Shown here piece by piece: positions 33,569 through 42,841 of a stretch of 44,510 bases of DNA (positions within the stretch are counted from its first letter, which is position 1; each line of letters starts with the position of its first letter). Position numbers and translations under genes: made by a program. Source of the DNA: Metabacillus arenae (GTDB taxonomy: Bacteria; Bacillota; Bacilli; Bacillales; Bacillaceae); contig NZ_JACXAI010000049.1 of the NCBI RefSeq assembly GCF_014773385.1, positions 1 through 44,510 on the forward strand, read 5' to 3'. Below the pieces are notes generated by a model. That model was given only the letters and a program-made list of their open reading frames with translations. It did not search any database and had not been told where the DNA came from.

Positions 33569-34615
33569 ATGAAATTTAAAAAAATTTTATCACTGCTAAT
33601 TTTTACATTTATTTTATCTAGTATTCTAGTAGCATGTAATTCAGGTACAACAAATAGCTCAGGTGAAAGTAATGAAAAAGAAGGTTCACCAACTGATAGT
33701 GAAGAGAAAATAACAATTAATATTGCTTATGGTAATCAACCAGGGGAACCGATTGATCAATTAGCGAAGAAGTGGAAAGAATTAGCTGAACAAAAAAGTA
33801 ACGGAAAGTTAGAATTGAAATTATATCCAAGTTCGCAATTAGGTTCTGAAAAAGATGTTGTAGAGCAAGCGATGATGGGGAATAATGTTGTTATTTTAAC
33901 AGGTTATGATTTCTTAATGGATTATGTACCAGATGTGGGCATTTTAACAGCACCCTATTTGACTGATAGTTTTGAAGATTTATTTTATCTAACGACAACA
34001 GACTGGTATAAAGATTTGGTAAGTCAATTAAATGGGCAAGGCATTGATATTGTTACAACAAATACAATTTATGGTAAACGTCATTTGATGACAACTACTC
34101 CAGTAACTAAGCCAGAAGATTTAAAAGGGTTAAAGATTCGTGTTCCAAACAATCATGTGTACATTAAGTCATTTGAGGCTTTAGGTGCTACACCTACACC
34201 TCTACCGTTAGCAGACTTATATACATCTTTACAACAAGGGTTAGTTGATGGGGCAGAGAACCCATTACCTGTATTATTGGGTTCAAAAACAAACGAAGTT
34301 GCAAAACACTTATCTTTAACAGAACATACTAAAATTATTAGTCCTTGGATCACAGGAACAAGCTTTATCAAAACACTTCCAGAAGAAATGGCAACTATCT
34401 TAAAAGAAACAGGTGATGAAGCTGGTGAATATGCGAAAGGAATTGTAGAAGAAGAGTCTGAGAAAGTTCTTGCACAATTTAAAGAAGAAGGAATTGAAGT
34501 ACACGAAGTCGACCTTGCTCCATTTAAAGAACAGGCGAAAAGTGTTTATGACGGATTTCCAAATTGGTCTCCAAACTTACATCAAACAGTTCAGGAGATT
34601 TTAGAAGAGCGTTAA
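33569..34615 (+). CDS. TRAP transporter substrate-binding lipoprotein, DctP type
   Basis: The 348-residue extracellular binding protein has a lipobox LVAC (Cys23) after a signal peptide. DctP-family features are TINIAYGNQPGEPIDQLAKK, ELKLYPSSQLGSEKDVVEQA and LKGLKIRVPNNHVYIKSFEA, including the Arg of KIRVP that salt-bridges the substrate carboxylate, then LPLADLYTSLQQGLVDGAEN. It delivers an organic or sugar acid to DctQ/DctM. The context (altronate dehydratase, tagaturonate reductase) indicates a hexuronate or aldonate. AAAAGGAG precedes the ATG. First gene of the operon; a cre-like site lies just before it. Confidence 0.93.
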   Translation: MKFKKILSLLIFTFILSSILVACNSGTTNSSGESNEKEGSPTDSEEKITINIAYGNQPGEPIDQLAKKWKELAEQKSNGKLELKLYPSSQLGSEKDVVEQAMMGNNVVILTGYDFLMDYVPDVGILTAPYLTDSFEDLFYLTTTDWYKDLVSQLNGQGIDIVTTNTIYGKRHLMTTTPVTKPEDLKGLKIRVPNNHVYIKSFEALGATPTPLPLADLYTSLQQGLVDGAENPLPVLLGSKTNEVAKHLSLTEHTKIISPWITGTSFIKTLPEEMATILKETGDEAGEYAKGIVEEESEKVLAQFKEEGIEVHEVDLAPFKEQAKSVYDGFPNWSPNLHQTVQEILEER

Positions 34616-34661
34616 TTCGAATTAGCAATGACTAAGTGGTAAAAAGCAGGAGGAAAGTTAT

Positions 34662-35144
34662 ATGTTAAAAAAATGGTTTAATTCGATTGATGATTTACTC
34701 TCACTCATTGCTCTATCGGGTATCACAGTATTAACAATTTTAAATGTGTTTTGTAGATTTATATTAAATAACCCTATTGCTTGGGTAGAAGAAGTTACGT
34801 TGGGGTTATTTGTATGGTTGGTATTTATAGGAGTAAGCTCTGCAATGAAGAGGGATGGTCACATCGGAGTAGACTATTTTTTAAAGAGGATGCCAAAGAT
34901 TTTTCACATCCTCTTTACTATAATTGGATCTCTCTCCATTTATTATGTATTAGTTTATGTCTTTATAGTCTTAGGTCTAGATTTGACATCAAAAGCAAGC
35001 AGCAAGGTGACCCCCGTTTTAGCTATCAGTTATCAGTGGATAGATATTGCGATACCAATAGGTGGTATCCTAACAACCATCCATTTTACTATTAAGTTAC
35101 TCCATTCTTTTCAAGGTGATGACGAGAAAGGGAGGGAGATATAA
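34662..35144 (+). CDS. TRAP transporter small permease, DctQ type
   Basis: The 160-residue membrane protein has four spans. The family core is visible as NVFCRFILNNPIAWVEEVTL with GLFVWLVFIGVSSAMKRDGH and IGVDYFLKRMP. It scaffolds the large permease in the sodium-coupled TRAP complex. Its stop codon is immediately followed by the ATG of the large subunit. AGGAGG lies before the start. Confidence 0.92.
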   Translation: MLKKWFNSIDDLLSLIALSGITVLTILNVFCRFILNNPIAWVEEVTLGLFVWLVFIGVSSAMKRDGHIGVDYFLKRMPKIFHILFTIIGSLSIYYVLVYVFIVLGLDLTSKASSKVTPVLAISYQWIDIAIPIGGILTTIHFTIKLLHSFQGDDEKGREI

Positions 35145-36428
35145 ATGGCGTTAACAGCTATGTTAGTAGTATTACTGATACTTTTTTTGATAAATGTTCC
35201 AATAGCGTTTGCATTAATTGTAAGTACATCAGTTTACTTTTTCTTCACTGATAGTTTTGTCATGGCTGTACTTGTGCAACGTATGATTGGAGGAATAGAA
35301 TCAATCCCGCTTTTGGCTATCGTCTTTTTTATTACAGCGGGTATTTTAATGAATTATACAGGGATCACAGCACGGATGTTAAAATTTGCTGAAATCATAA
35401 CTCGACCGTTACCTGGTGGATTAGCTCAAGTAAATGTAGTACTCAGTACATTAATGGGTGGATTAAGTGGTTCAAATATTGCAGATGCAGCAATGCAATC
35501 AAAAGTGCTTGTACCAGAAATGGTGAAAAAGGGCTATTCTAAATCTTTTTCTACTGTTTTAACGGCAGCTACATCCCTAATCACGCCCATTATACCTCCT
35601 GGAATTGCACTAATCATGTATGGGTATGTTGGAAATGTTTCAATAGGAAAGTTATTTTTAGCAGGTATACTACCTGGAGTCGCTCTTTGTCTATCACTTA
35701 TGGTTTATGTCTATTTTTATGCGAAAAAACATAATTTAGAAACTGGTGAAAAGGAAAAAATTACGTTAAAAGAATTCATGGCTAGCTTTAAAGATGCAAT
35801 CTTAGCTCTATTACTACCCATTATAATTATAGGTGGTATTCGTTTTGGAATTTTTAGTGCTACCGAGGCAGGAGCAATAGCAGTTTTATATGCTTTGGTT
35901 TTAGGACTAGTCATCTATCGAGAAATGTCTATAAAACAATTAATTCGTGCTTTAATAGAGACTGTCCATACAGCTGCATCTATTTTAATTATTATTGGTG
36001 CAGGATCTGCTTTTGCATGGATTTTGACTCTTGAACAAGTTCCTCAAAAAATGACTGCATTTATGGTTGGGAACATTTCTTCACCTTTACTATTTTTTAT
36101 TGTTGTTCTTGTCTTTCTTTTAATTGTAGGAATGTTTATAGAAGGAAACGTGTCTATTATTATACTAACTCCGCTATTTATACCGATGTTAATCCAATAC
36201 GGAGTTGACCCTGTTCACTTTGGGATTTTCTTCATTATTTGTTTAAGTATAGGGACATTAACACCACCTTTAGGGACAATTATGTTTACAACATGTTCAA
36301 TTACAGGAACGAAAATAGAAGATTTTATTAAAGAAAGTTGGCCGTTTTTAATTATCTTAATCTTAGCAGCGTTATTAATTGGATTTATTCCACAAATCAC
36401 AATGTGGTTACCTTCAATATTATTTTAA
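35145..36428 (+). CDS. TRAP transporter large permease, DctM type
   Basis: The 427-residue polytopic membrane protein (about 11-12 spans) is the sodium-coupled transport subunit. Conserved DctM motifs are FFITAGILMNYTGITARMLK, the LMGGLSGSNIADAAMQSKVL loop and ITPIIPPGIALIMYGYVGN. The second repeat has IIILTPLFIPMLIQYGVDPV with TLTPPLGTIMFTTCSI. It is complete. With DctP and DctQ it should import a sugar acid. It is followed 63 bases later by a zinc dehydrogenase gene in the same direction, with no terminator between. Confidence 0.94.
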   Translation: MALTAMLVVLLILFLINVPIAFALIVSTSVYFFFTDSFVMAVLVQRMIGGIESIPLLAIVFFITAGILMNYTGITARMLKFAEIITRPLPGGLAQVNVVLSTLMGGLSGSNIADAAMQSKVLVPEMVKKGYSKSFSTVLTAATSLITPIIPPGIALIMYGYVGNVSIGKLFLAGILPGVALCLSLMVYVYFYAKKHNLETGEKEKITLKEFMASFKDAILALLLPIIIIGGIRFGIFSATEAGAIAVLYALVLGLVIYREMSIKQLIRALIETVHTAASILIIIGAGSAFAWILTLEQVPQKMTAFMVGNISSPLLFFIVVLVFLLIVGMFIEGNVSIIILTPLFIPMLIQYGVDPVHFGIFFIICLSIGTLTPPLGTIMFTTCSITGTKIEDFIKESWPFLIILILAALLIGFIPQITMWLPSILF

Positions 36429-36491
36429 TAATAGGTTGGGACATAAAAAGTTCATTTTATGATTAATTCAGCAAAGAAAGGGTTGTAAAGA

Positions 36492-37502
36492 TTGAAAACT
36501 CTCATTTGTCAAGAACCTGGTAAAATGGAAATTATTGAACAAGAAAAGCCAGAGATTAACAATCAAGGTGATGTATTAATTTCTATTAAGAGAATAGGGA
36601 TATGTGGTACAGATATACATGCATATGGAGGAAATCAACCTTTTTTTCAATACCCTCGAATTCTTGGACATGAATTATCTGGAATTATTGCGGAAACTGG
36701 AAGCGCTGTTAGTTCTGTTGCAGTTGGTGATAAGGTTACAGTCATTCCGTATATGCATTGTGGTACTTGTATTGCTTGTGAAAGTGGAAAAACGAACTGT
36801 TGTACTAATATCAAAGTGGTAGGTGTGCATATAGATGGAGGAATGAAAGACTTTCTAGTTGTTCCTGAAAAGCATGTATTAAAGGTAAACTCTCTTTCCT
36901 TGAATCAAGCTGCAATAATTGAGCCGTTAAGTATTGGTGCACATGCAATAAGAAGAGCAGAGATCAAACCGGAAGATACTGTATTAGTTATCGGTGCTGG
37001 CCCTATTGGATTAGGGGTTGCAGCGTTTGCGAAGACTCAAGATGCTAAAACAATTGTTATGGATATTAGTGAAAAAAAGTTAAAGTTATGTAAAAGTTGG
37101 GCGGGTTGTGACGAAGTAATAGTTTCCGATGAAAATAATGAGGAGAAACTTCGAGCAATCAATAATGGGAATTTACCATCTATTGTTCTAGATGCGACTG
37201 GAAACAAACTTTCCATGATGAATGCATTTAACTATGTTTCACACGGTGGTAAGTTGATTTATGTTGGGTTAGTAAAAGACGATATTAGCTTTGATGATCC
37301 TAATTTTCATTCCAAAGAATTAACTCTAATGGGAAGTAGGAATGCTACTTATGAGGATTTTCAGTATGTCATTGAACGCATAGAAAATGGAGAAATAAAT
37401 GCAGATGACTATATAACGTATGAACTTTCATTTAATGATACGGTAGAACATTTTCATAATAAGAACCATAACACAAATAAGTCAGTTATTGTTCTAGAAT
37501 AA
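36492..37502 (+). CDS. Zinc-dependent alcohol/polyol dehydrogenase (sugar-acid 5-dehydrogenase type)
   Basis: The 336-residue cytosolic MDR enzyme has the catalytic zinc site (Cys in GICGTDIHAYGG, His-Glu in ILGHELSGI) and a structural zinc cluster (CGTCIACESGKTNCC). The NAD-binding fold shows VLVIGAGPIGLGVAAFA followed by MDISEKKL (Asp, suggesting NAD preference). The closest functional types are L-gulonate 5-, L-idonate 5- and galactitol/sorbitol dehydrogenases. In this operon it probably oxidises an imported hexonate to a keto-acid that the reductase/dehydratase pair can use. It starts with TTG at 36492 behind AAAGAAAGGG. The exact substrate is an inference. Confidence 0.88.
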   Translation: MKTLICQEPGKMEIIEQEKPEINNQGDVLISIKRIGICGTDIHAYGGNQPFFQYPRILGHELSGIIAETGSAVSSVAVGDKVTVIPYMHCGTCIACESGKTNCCTNIKVVGVHIDGGMKDFLVVPEKHVLKVNSLSLNQAAIIEPLSIGAHAIRRAEIKPEDTVLVIGAGPIGLGVAAFAKTQDAKTIVMDISEKKLKLCKSWAGCDEVIVSDENNEEKLRAINNGNLPSIVLDATGNKLSMMNAFNYVSHGGKLIYVGLVKDDISFDDPNFHSKELTLMGSRNATYEDFQYVIERIENGEINADDYITYELSFNDTVEHFHNKNHNTNKSVIVLE

Positions 37503-37656
37503 ATTCAAGAATCTTTATATTAAAGAAGGGTATTAGTATAAGGGCTCAAAAATACTGTTTTCGAAATAAGGGAATAATAGAATCGTTTTTAATTAGCGGA
37601 TTGAATTGAATTAGTCTAAGAAGATGTAGAAAGCGATTCAAAAAATTGCCTAGGTA

Positions 37657-37712
37657 AGGAGGTGGTTTCTGATAGGGTCCTAGGAGGCGTTACTAGAAAC
37701 TACCTTCTTCTT
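37657..37712 (+). terminator. Imperfect hairpin with pyrimidine tail before uxaA
   Basis: AGGAGGTGGTTTCT (37657-37670) pairs with AGAAACTACCTTCTT (37695-37709) with two mismatches, followed by T/C-rich sequence. It may end the TRAP-dehydrogenase transcript, or act in the leader of uxaA. Otherwise the 350-bp gap between the two genes holds only AT-rich sequence and a weak cre-like GAAAGCGATT at 37629. Confidence 0.4.
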
Positions 37713-37853
37713 TTCTTTTATTTTGAAAAAACTAAAAATTCTTTTCACTTAATCTAATATCGAGAATAGTTTAGCTATCTTAATCAATACTGTTACTAGT
37801 TTGATAGGTTCATAAAAAGTTCTGAAGTCAAGAAGTGATTTGGAGGGATAAAA

Positions 37854-39350
37854 TTGAGTGCAAACTACTTAATTATAAATGCTAATGATAATGTGTTGGT
37901 TGCGTTGAAGAATTTTACAAAAGGGGAGAAGGTTGAGGTAAAAGATCGAATTATAGAAGTTTCTGAGGATGTATCATTTGGCCATAAGATCGCTTTAACA
38001 CAAATACCGCAAGACCAAGATGTCATGAAATTTGGTTTTCCAATTGGGAAGGCTAAAAAAGATATTGCAGTTGGTGAGTGGGTGCATACCCATAATGTTG
38101 CAACTAAATTGGAAGGAGCCTTGGAGTATAAATACGAACAACAACCAAAAAATGTGGTGAAGGCTTCGAGTACCAATCGGACATTTAAAGGGTATGTACG
38201 GAAAAATGGTGATGTTGGTATTCGTAATGAGATTTGGATTATTAATACTGTAGGCTGTATCAATAAGATTGCGGAACGTATTGCAACTACAGCTGACAAA
38301 ATGCATAAAGGGGATCAAATAGATGGAGTTTATCATTATCCTCATCCATTTGGTTGTTCACAGCTAGGAGATGATTTAACAAACACTCAAAAAATTTTAA
38401 AGAACCTTGTTAATCATCCGAATGCAGCTGGTGTACTTGTCTTAGGATTAGGCTGTGAAAATAACAATATACCAGAGTTTAAAAAGGTGATTGGTAATTA
38501 CGATCAAAATAGAGTGAAATTCCTAGCTGCCCAAGGTGTAGATGATGAAATTGAAGCAGGCTTAGCAGCTATTGAAGAGCTTGTAGAGTATGCGTCCACC
38601 TTTAAGCGTAAGGATGTGCTTTTATCAAAGTTAAAGGTGGGGTTGAAATGTGGGGGGTCAGATGGTCTTTCAGGTATTACTGCCAATCCTCTCCTCGGAT
38701 CATTCTCTGATAGGTTGATTTCTGAAGGTGGAACCACGGTTTTAACAGAGGTACCAGAATTCTTTGGTGCTGAACAACTACTTATGGAACGTACGGCAGA
38801 TGAGGGGGTATTTAATGCAACCGTAGAACTTGTAAATGACTTTAAAGAGTATTTCATAAGGCATGGTCAGGTGGTTTACGAAAATCCTTCTCCCGGTAAT
38901 AAAGATGGTGGTATAACAACTTTAGAAGAAAAGTCTTTAGGAAATGTTCAAAAGGGTGGATTTGGAGAAGTTGTGGATGTTCTCGAATATGGTGGCAAAA
39001 TGGAGAATTCAGGATTAAATTTACTTCAAGGGCCAGGTAATGACCTTGTAAGTGTAACAAATATGGCTGCAGCAGGAGCCCATATTGTCTTGTTTACAAC
39101 AGGAAGAGGGACTCCATTTGGTGGGCCAGTTCCAACGGTGAAAATTTCTACAAACAATAGCCTATTTGAAAGAAAATCGAATTGGATAGACTTTAATGCT
39201 GGTGAGTTGGTCGTAGATAAAGACATGGAAACAATGACTGATGAGTTTTTCGATTACATTATTCAACTAGCATCAGGTGAAACACAAGCTAAAAATGAAA
39301 AGTATGGATTCAAAGAAATTGCGATATTTAAAGATGGAGTAATGCTTTAA
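37854..39350 (+). CDS. uxaA: Altronate dehydratase
   Basis: The 498-residue cytosolic enzyme dehydrates D-altronate to 2-keto-3-deoxygluconate (KDG). The N-terminal SAF domain (about 1-90: NYLIINANDNVLVALKNFTK, VGEWVHTHN) is fused to the large catalytic domain beginning FKGYVRKNGDVGIRNEIWII. Family motifs with likely metal-binding Cys and His are HPFGCSQLGDD, VLGLGCENNN and LKCGGSDGLSGITANPLLG. The length is normal for UxaA. It starts with TTG at 37854 after GGAGGG. The tagaturonate reductase gene follows 25 bases downstream, so they form one operon. Confidence 0.94.
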   Translation: MSANYLIINANDNVLVALKNFTKGEKVEVKDRIIEVSEDVSFGHKIALTQIPQDQDVMKFGFPIGKAKKDIAVGEWVHTHNVATKLEGALEYKYEQQPKNVVKASSTNRTFKGYVRKNGDVGIRNEIWIINTVGCINKIAERIATTADKMHKGDQIDGVYHYPHPFGCSQLGDDLTNTQKILKNLVNHPNAAGVLVLGLGCENNNIPEFKKVIGNYDQNRVKFLAAQGVDDEIEAGLAAIEELVEYASTFKRKDVLLSKLKVGLKCGGSDGLSGITANPLLGSFSDRLISEGGTTVLTEVPEFFGAEQLLMERTADEGVFNATVELVNDFKEYFIRHGQVVYENPSPGNKDGGITTLEEKSLGNVQKGGFGEVVDVLEYGGKMENSGLNLLQGPGNDLVSVTNMAAAGAHIVLFTTGRGTPFGGPVPTVKISTNNSLFERKSNWIDFNAGELVVDKDMETMTDEFFDYIIQLASGETQAKNEKYGFKEIAIFKDGVML

Positions 39351-39375
39351 AAAATTACGAAAGGGCGGGATATCA

Positions 39376-40899
39376 TTGGCATACCTAAATCGTGTTTCTA
39401 TTAAGAGTAGAAAGGGAATTGTAGAGTTCCAGGATCAAGCTAATTTACCCGAAAAAATAGTTCAATTTGGTGAAGGGAACTTTTTAAGAGGCTTTGTAGA
39501 CTGGATGGTCCACGCAATGAACAAACAAGGTCTCTTTAATGGAAAGATTGTTGCTATTCAACCGACACCTCATGGAAAGGTCGTACCTAAGTTAGAAAGA
39601 CAGGATGGGCTTTATACACTTGTTTTACAAGGGGTTGACCAAGGTGAAAAAATTGATAAATATGAAGTGATTCCTTCTATTTCGAAGTGGGTTAACCCGT
39701 ATGAAAATTGGTCAGAGGTGTTAAAATATGCAGAATCAGACAGCATTGAGTTTGCATTTTCAAATACAACTGAAGCAGGATTAACCTACCAACAGGAAGA
39801 ATTCACATCTGACAAATCTGTTCTTTCCTATCCAGGGAAGCTAACGGCATTTCTCTATCATCGTTATCACACGTTTAAAGGAGATGAAACAAAAGGAATT
39901 ACAGTAATTCCTTGTGAATTAGTAGAAGGAAATGGAGATATTCTAAAAGAGATTGTACTCAAAATATCAGGAGATTGGAATTTGCCAACTGATTTTATAG
40001 AATGGGTGAAAAATCATAATCGCTTCTGTAATACACTAGTAGACCGTATTGTACCAGGATATCCAAAAAATAATATAACAGCATTTCAAGAGAATATAGG
40101 ATATGAAGATTCGCTTCTTGTTATAGGTGAACCCTATCATTTATTTGCCATTGATGCGAATGAACAAGTTTCGGAAGCCATTCCATTTGATAAGGCTGGA
40201 TTAAATGTCAAGTGGGGAGATGTTACACCATATCGTAACTTAAAGGTAAGTATTTTAAATGCGCCGCACACGATGATGTTTTCAATTGGGTATTTATCGG
40301 GGGTGGATACCGTATTTGAGATAATGGAGGATGAGGCGTTATATCAATTTGTTCACCAATCTATCTTCAATGAAATCTTACCTGTTCTTCCTTATGGAAA
40401 GGAGGAACTACATAGGTTTGCCGAATCAGTTTTAGATCGTTTTAAAAATCCTTTTGTAAAGCATTATCTTGGTGATCTAGGATTAAATGCAGTTTCAAAA
40501 TTTAAAACAAGGGTACTACCAACTTTTCATAAATGGGTAGATGAAAAAAATGAGATTCCAAAAAACATCGCATTCTCCCTTGCAGGTTTAATAACATATT
40601 ATCGTCCTATTAAGCTTTTAGATGAAGAGCATTTAATTGGAAAACGTGGGAATGATGAATATAAGGTTCGTGATTCTAAAGAAGCTATTCGCACATTTTA
40701 TGAGGCATGGAATCAATTTGATGGGAATGGTGAAAGTTTAAGAGAGGTTGTTTCTGTAGTATTAGATAATGAGTTACTATGGGATATAAAATTAAGTGAA
40801 GTTGACGGACTAACTGATTTAGTTACGAAGTATACTAGAGGAATTATTGAAGATGGAATGAGGGAAGAATTAAACGAGTTAGTGCGGAAAAAGGAATAA
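39376..40899 (+). CDS. uxaB: Tagaturonate reductase
   Basis: The 507-residue NADH-dependent enzyme reduces D-tagaturonate to D-altronate, the step before UxaA. It belongs to the long-chain mannitol dehydrogenase family. The N-terminal Rossmann domain has PEKIVQFGEGNFLRGFVDWM. The C-terminal domain has the catalytic Lys/Asn/His region VSILNAPHTMMFSIGYLSGV and KHYLGDLGLNAVSKFKTRVL with the GLITYYRP helix. UxaB rather than fructuronate reductase (UxuB) is favoured by the pairing with UxaA and by the divergent N-terminus. It starts with TTG at 39376 behind AAAGGGCGGG. It appears intact. Confidence 0.92.
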   Translation: MAYLNRVSIKSRKGIVEFQDQANLPEKIVQFGEGNFLRGFVDWMVHAMNKQGLFNGKIVAIQPTPHGKVVPKLERQDGLYTLVLQGVDQGEKIDKYEVIPSISKWVNPYENWSEVLKYAESDSIEFAFSNTTEAGLTYQQEEFTSDKSVLSYPGKLTAFLYHRYHTFKGDETKGITVIPCELVEGNGDILKEIVLKISGDWNLPTDFIEWVKNHNRFCNTLVDRIVPGYPKNNITAFQENIGYEDSLLVIGEPYHLFAIDANEQVSEAIPFDKAGLNVKWGDVTPYRNLKVSILNAPHTMMFSIGYLSGVDTVFEIMEDEALYQFVHQSIFNEILPVLPYGKEELHRFAESVLDRFKNPFVKHYLGDLGLNAVSKFKTRVLPTFHKWVDEKNEIPKNIAFSLAGLITYYRPIKLLDEEHLIGKRGNDEYKVRDSKEAIRTFYEAWNQFDGNGESLREVVSVVLDNELLWDIKLSEVDGLTDLVTKYTRGIIEDGMREELNELVRKKE

Positions 40900-41002
40900 A
40901 TGTTTCAAGATATATGATGGAATAGAAGACTATAACTAGTATTTAAATTTTTAAATAAGAATACGTGATTAATAAATTCAATCTCTTAATATGGGTGTAA
41001 CT

Positions 41003-41570
41003 ATGGATGTTGTAACATTAGGGGAGACGATGGTTTTATTTACGCCAGGGAGTTTTTCAAGAAAGTTTGGTGGAGATGAAACTAATGTAGCTATTGGGGT
41101 AACTCGATTAGGCCATCAAACTGGTTGGATTAGTAAAGTAGGGAAAGATGTATGGAAAAGCATTGCGTTCCTTTATTCGTGGTGAAGGTGTGGATGTAAG
41201 TCAAGTACGTTTTGATACTGAGGCGCCAACAGGTCAGTACTTTAAAGAAGTGAAAGTGGGGATCGAGTTCAGGTTCAATATTTTCGTAAAGGATCCGCGG
41301 CGAGTCGTCTCTCTCCTGAAGATAAATGAAGAGTATATTGCCAAAGCTAAGTATTTACATATTACCGGGATTACACCTGCGTTAAGTGACTCATGCTATA
41401 AAGCAGTAATAAAAGCTATCGATCTAGCAAAAAAGCATAAAGTTAAAGTTGTATTTGATCCAAATTTTCGTCCTAAGCTTTGGTCAGAGGAAAGAGCTAG
41501 AGAGGTGTTATTAGAAATTGCTGCAAAATCTGATATCATTCTTCCTGATATAAATCTTTTTGGTGGGGGT
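41003..41570 (+). pseudogene. kdgK: 2-Keto-3-deoxygluconate kinase (KdgK), multiply frameshifted and truncated
   Basis: The pfkB-family start MDVVTLGETMVLFTPGSF is intact but lacks about ten residues before FSRKFGGDETNVAIGVTRLG. Near 41150 a one-base deletion shifts the frame to GKALRSFIRGEGVDVSQVRF. Between about 41265 and 41320 a second pair of small indels causes FRFNIFVKDPRRVVSLLK to be read instead of VQYFRKGSAASRLSPED. The sequence then resumes NEEYIAKAKYLHITGITPAL and FDPNFRPKLWSEERAREVLL. Homology ends after SDIILP, before the GAGD catalytic loop. KDG phosphorylation is therefore not provided by this locus. Confidence 0.88.
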
Positions 41571-41791
41571 ATAAACCAATTGAATGTGAAAACTGTAATA
41601 CTGAACATAGAATAACAGTTCTTGGAAGGTTAATATTTGTTTCTTTGACTATCCTACCAATGTTGGTATTTGGAAATTTCTTCACACCCTTTGATAATGC
41701 TTTTGCAACAATTGGTTTAGGGATTGCTATTTTAATAATCGGTTCTCTTTTTGCACCATATTTTGTTAAATACAAAAAGGTAGATCAGTAA
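41571..41791 (+). pseudogene. C-terminal fragment of a membrane protein fused to the kdgK relic
   Basis: A frame reading ECENCNTEHRITVLGRLIFV, then SLTILPMLVFGNFFTPFDNA and ATIGLGIAILIIGSLFAPYF, ends KKVDQ and stop. It has two hydrophobic spans and no start, like the last part of a transporter. It joins kdgK sequence directly at about 41570, so a deletion fused the two genes. The family is not identified. Confidence 0.45.
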
Positions 41792-41832
41792 TCATGCTTC
41801 AACTAAACCAGCAAATAAAAGCTGCACAGTTA

Positions 41833-41880
41833 TTCCGAAGGGCGCTATTCTTTAATAAGAAGGGGTCCTTCTTTATCGGC
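41833..41880 (+). terminator. Hairpin at a diverged repeat copy
   Basis: AAGAAGG-GGT-CCTTCTT (41858-41874) follows AAGGGCGCTATTCTTTAA, the opening of the dispersed hairpin repeat, so this is probably a shortened fourth member. It may terminate plus-strand transcripts. Confidence 0.4.
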
Positions 41881-41958
41881 TATTAAATGTTGTTCACCCT
41901 TACACAGAGTTCTTAATACAACCCGGTGTCATTGAATTTTGCTCAAGTGAAACACACA

Positions 41959-41992
41959 AAAAGGGCTCCTCAAGAGTGAAGAGACAGCCCCA
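41959..41992 (-). terminator. Minus-strand terminator for the DUF3231 gene
   Basis: On the minus strand GGGGCT pairs with AGCCC (with an inner CTCTTC/TGAGGA stem), followed by five T, 14 bases after the stop codon. Confidence 0.6.
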
Positions 41993-42005
41993 TAAAAGCT
42001 TTAAA

Positions 42006-42554
42006 TTAATGTTGCTGGGAACCAGGCGGAACGTAAAACGGCGGTACTTTAATCCAGCCGCGTTTGCGCATTAGATGTTTTAATCTCGTCGCGAAAGCTA
42101 ACTTTTCTGCTTGAAATTGAATAAATAATAATCCGACATCTGTTCGAATTGATTCGGAAGCAGCACTTGCAGCACGCATAATTAAACTAGCGATTTTTAA
42201 AGATAATTCGTTTGCAATCACATCATCCGGTAATTTAACTCCAAGAGGAATACTGTTTGGGTCTGATATTGGCATATCTTCGGGGGCTGTAGGTAACGTA
42301 ATTCCTTCTTTAATCATGAAGTCATGAAGTCGTTCCCTTTGACTGGACCCTAATTTCATATCTTCTTTAAGTATTGCTTTTAGTTCATTATCCTCCGTGG
42401 TATTAATACCTGCTTGAACAGATACCTTTGCGATTTCAAGACCTGCCAAGTAAATCCAACATGCCATCACTTCACCGACATGAAGAGGTTGATCTTCGTC
42501 TTGAATTGTCAGTGATTTCATGGCATCCATGACTGTTTCCCATACATTTACCAT
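42006..42554 (-). CDS. DUF3231 family protein
   Basis: The 182-residue protein is a single DUF3231 domain, a four-helix bundle with ferritin-like appearance found in spore-forming bacilli, often as two tandem copies of ~160 residues. Visible features are LHVGEVMACWIYLAGLEIAK, KLGSSQRERLHDFMIKEGIT with LPTAPEDMP, and RTDVGLLFIQFQAEKLAFAT. The C-terminus (RGWIKVPPFYVPPGSQQH) is a coat-protein-like proline-rich tail. AGGAGG stands just before the ATG at 42554; an in-frame ATG at 42602 has none. Spore-coat association is an inference from relatives. Monocistronic, with its own terminator. Confidence 0.8.
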   Translation of the reverse strand: MVNVWETVMDAMKSLTIQDEDQPLHVGEVMACWIYLAGLEIAKVSVQAGINTTEDNELKAILKEDMKLGSSQRERLHDFMIKEGITLPTAPEDMPISDPNSIPLGVKLPDDVIANELSLKIASLIMRAASAASESIRTDVGLLFIQFQAEKLAFATRLKHLMRKRGWIKVPPFYVPPGSQQH

Positions 42555-42841
42555 GTGATTTCCTCCTGATTTTCTATTGAATATGCATATTGTGTGTACC
42601 ATAGCAATATTTATTCAGAAGTTGATATGAAGAGACAGATCAGAGAGCTTTTGAAAATTAGACTTCTGTCTCCAAAGAGGTTCGATCTTGAAAGATATAC
42701 TTACTTCATACGTAATTGAGCTATTGTATACAGAATGGTATGTATGGTAATAGGAGAGGTTGGAAGATAGGGGTCTCCTTCTATTCGATTCGTCCCTCTG
42801 TATCAAAGCAGTTTTAAATAAGCTTTCCTTCTACTCGAAGA

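Noticed and set aside
37620..37645. cre site before uxaA (GAAAGCGATT region)
   Set aside because: The right half of the consensus is out of register by one base, so it was not listed as a separate site.
42615..42806. 63-codon minus-strand frame
   Set aside because: No ribosome binding site and no family resemblance; it is probably chance in AT-rich DNA between two real genes.
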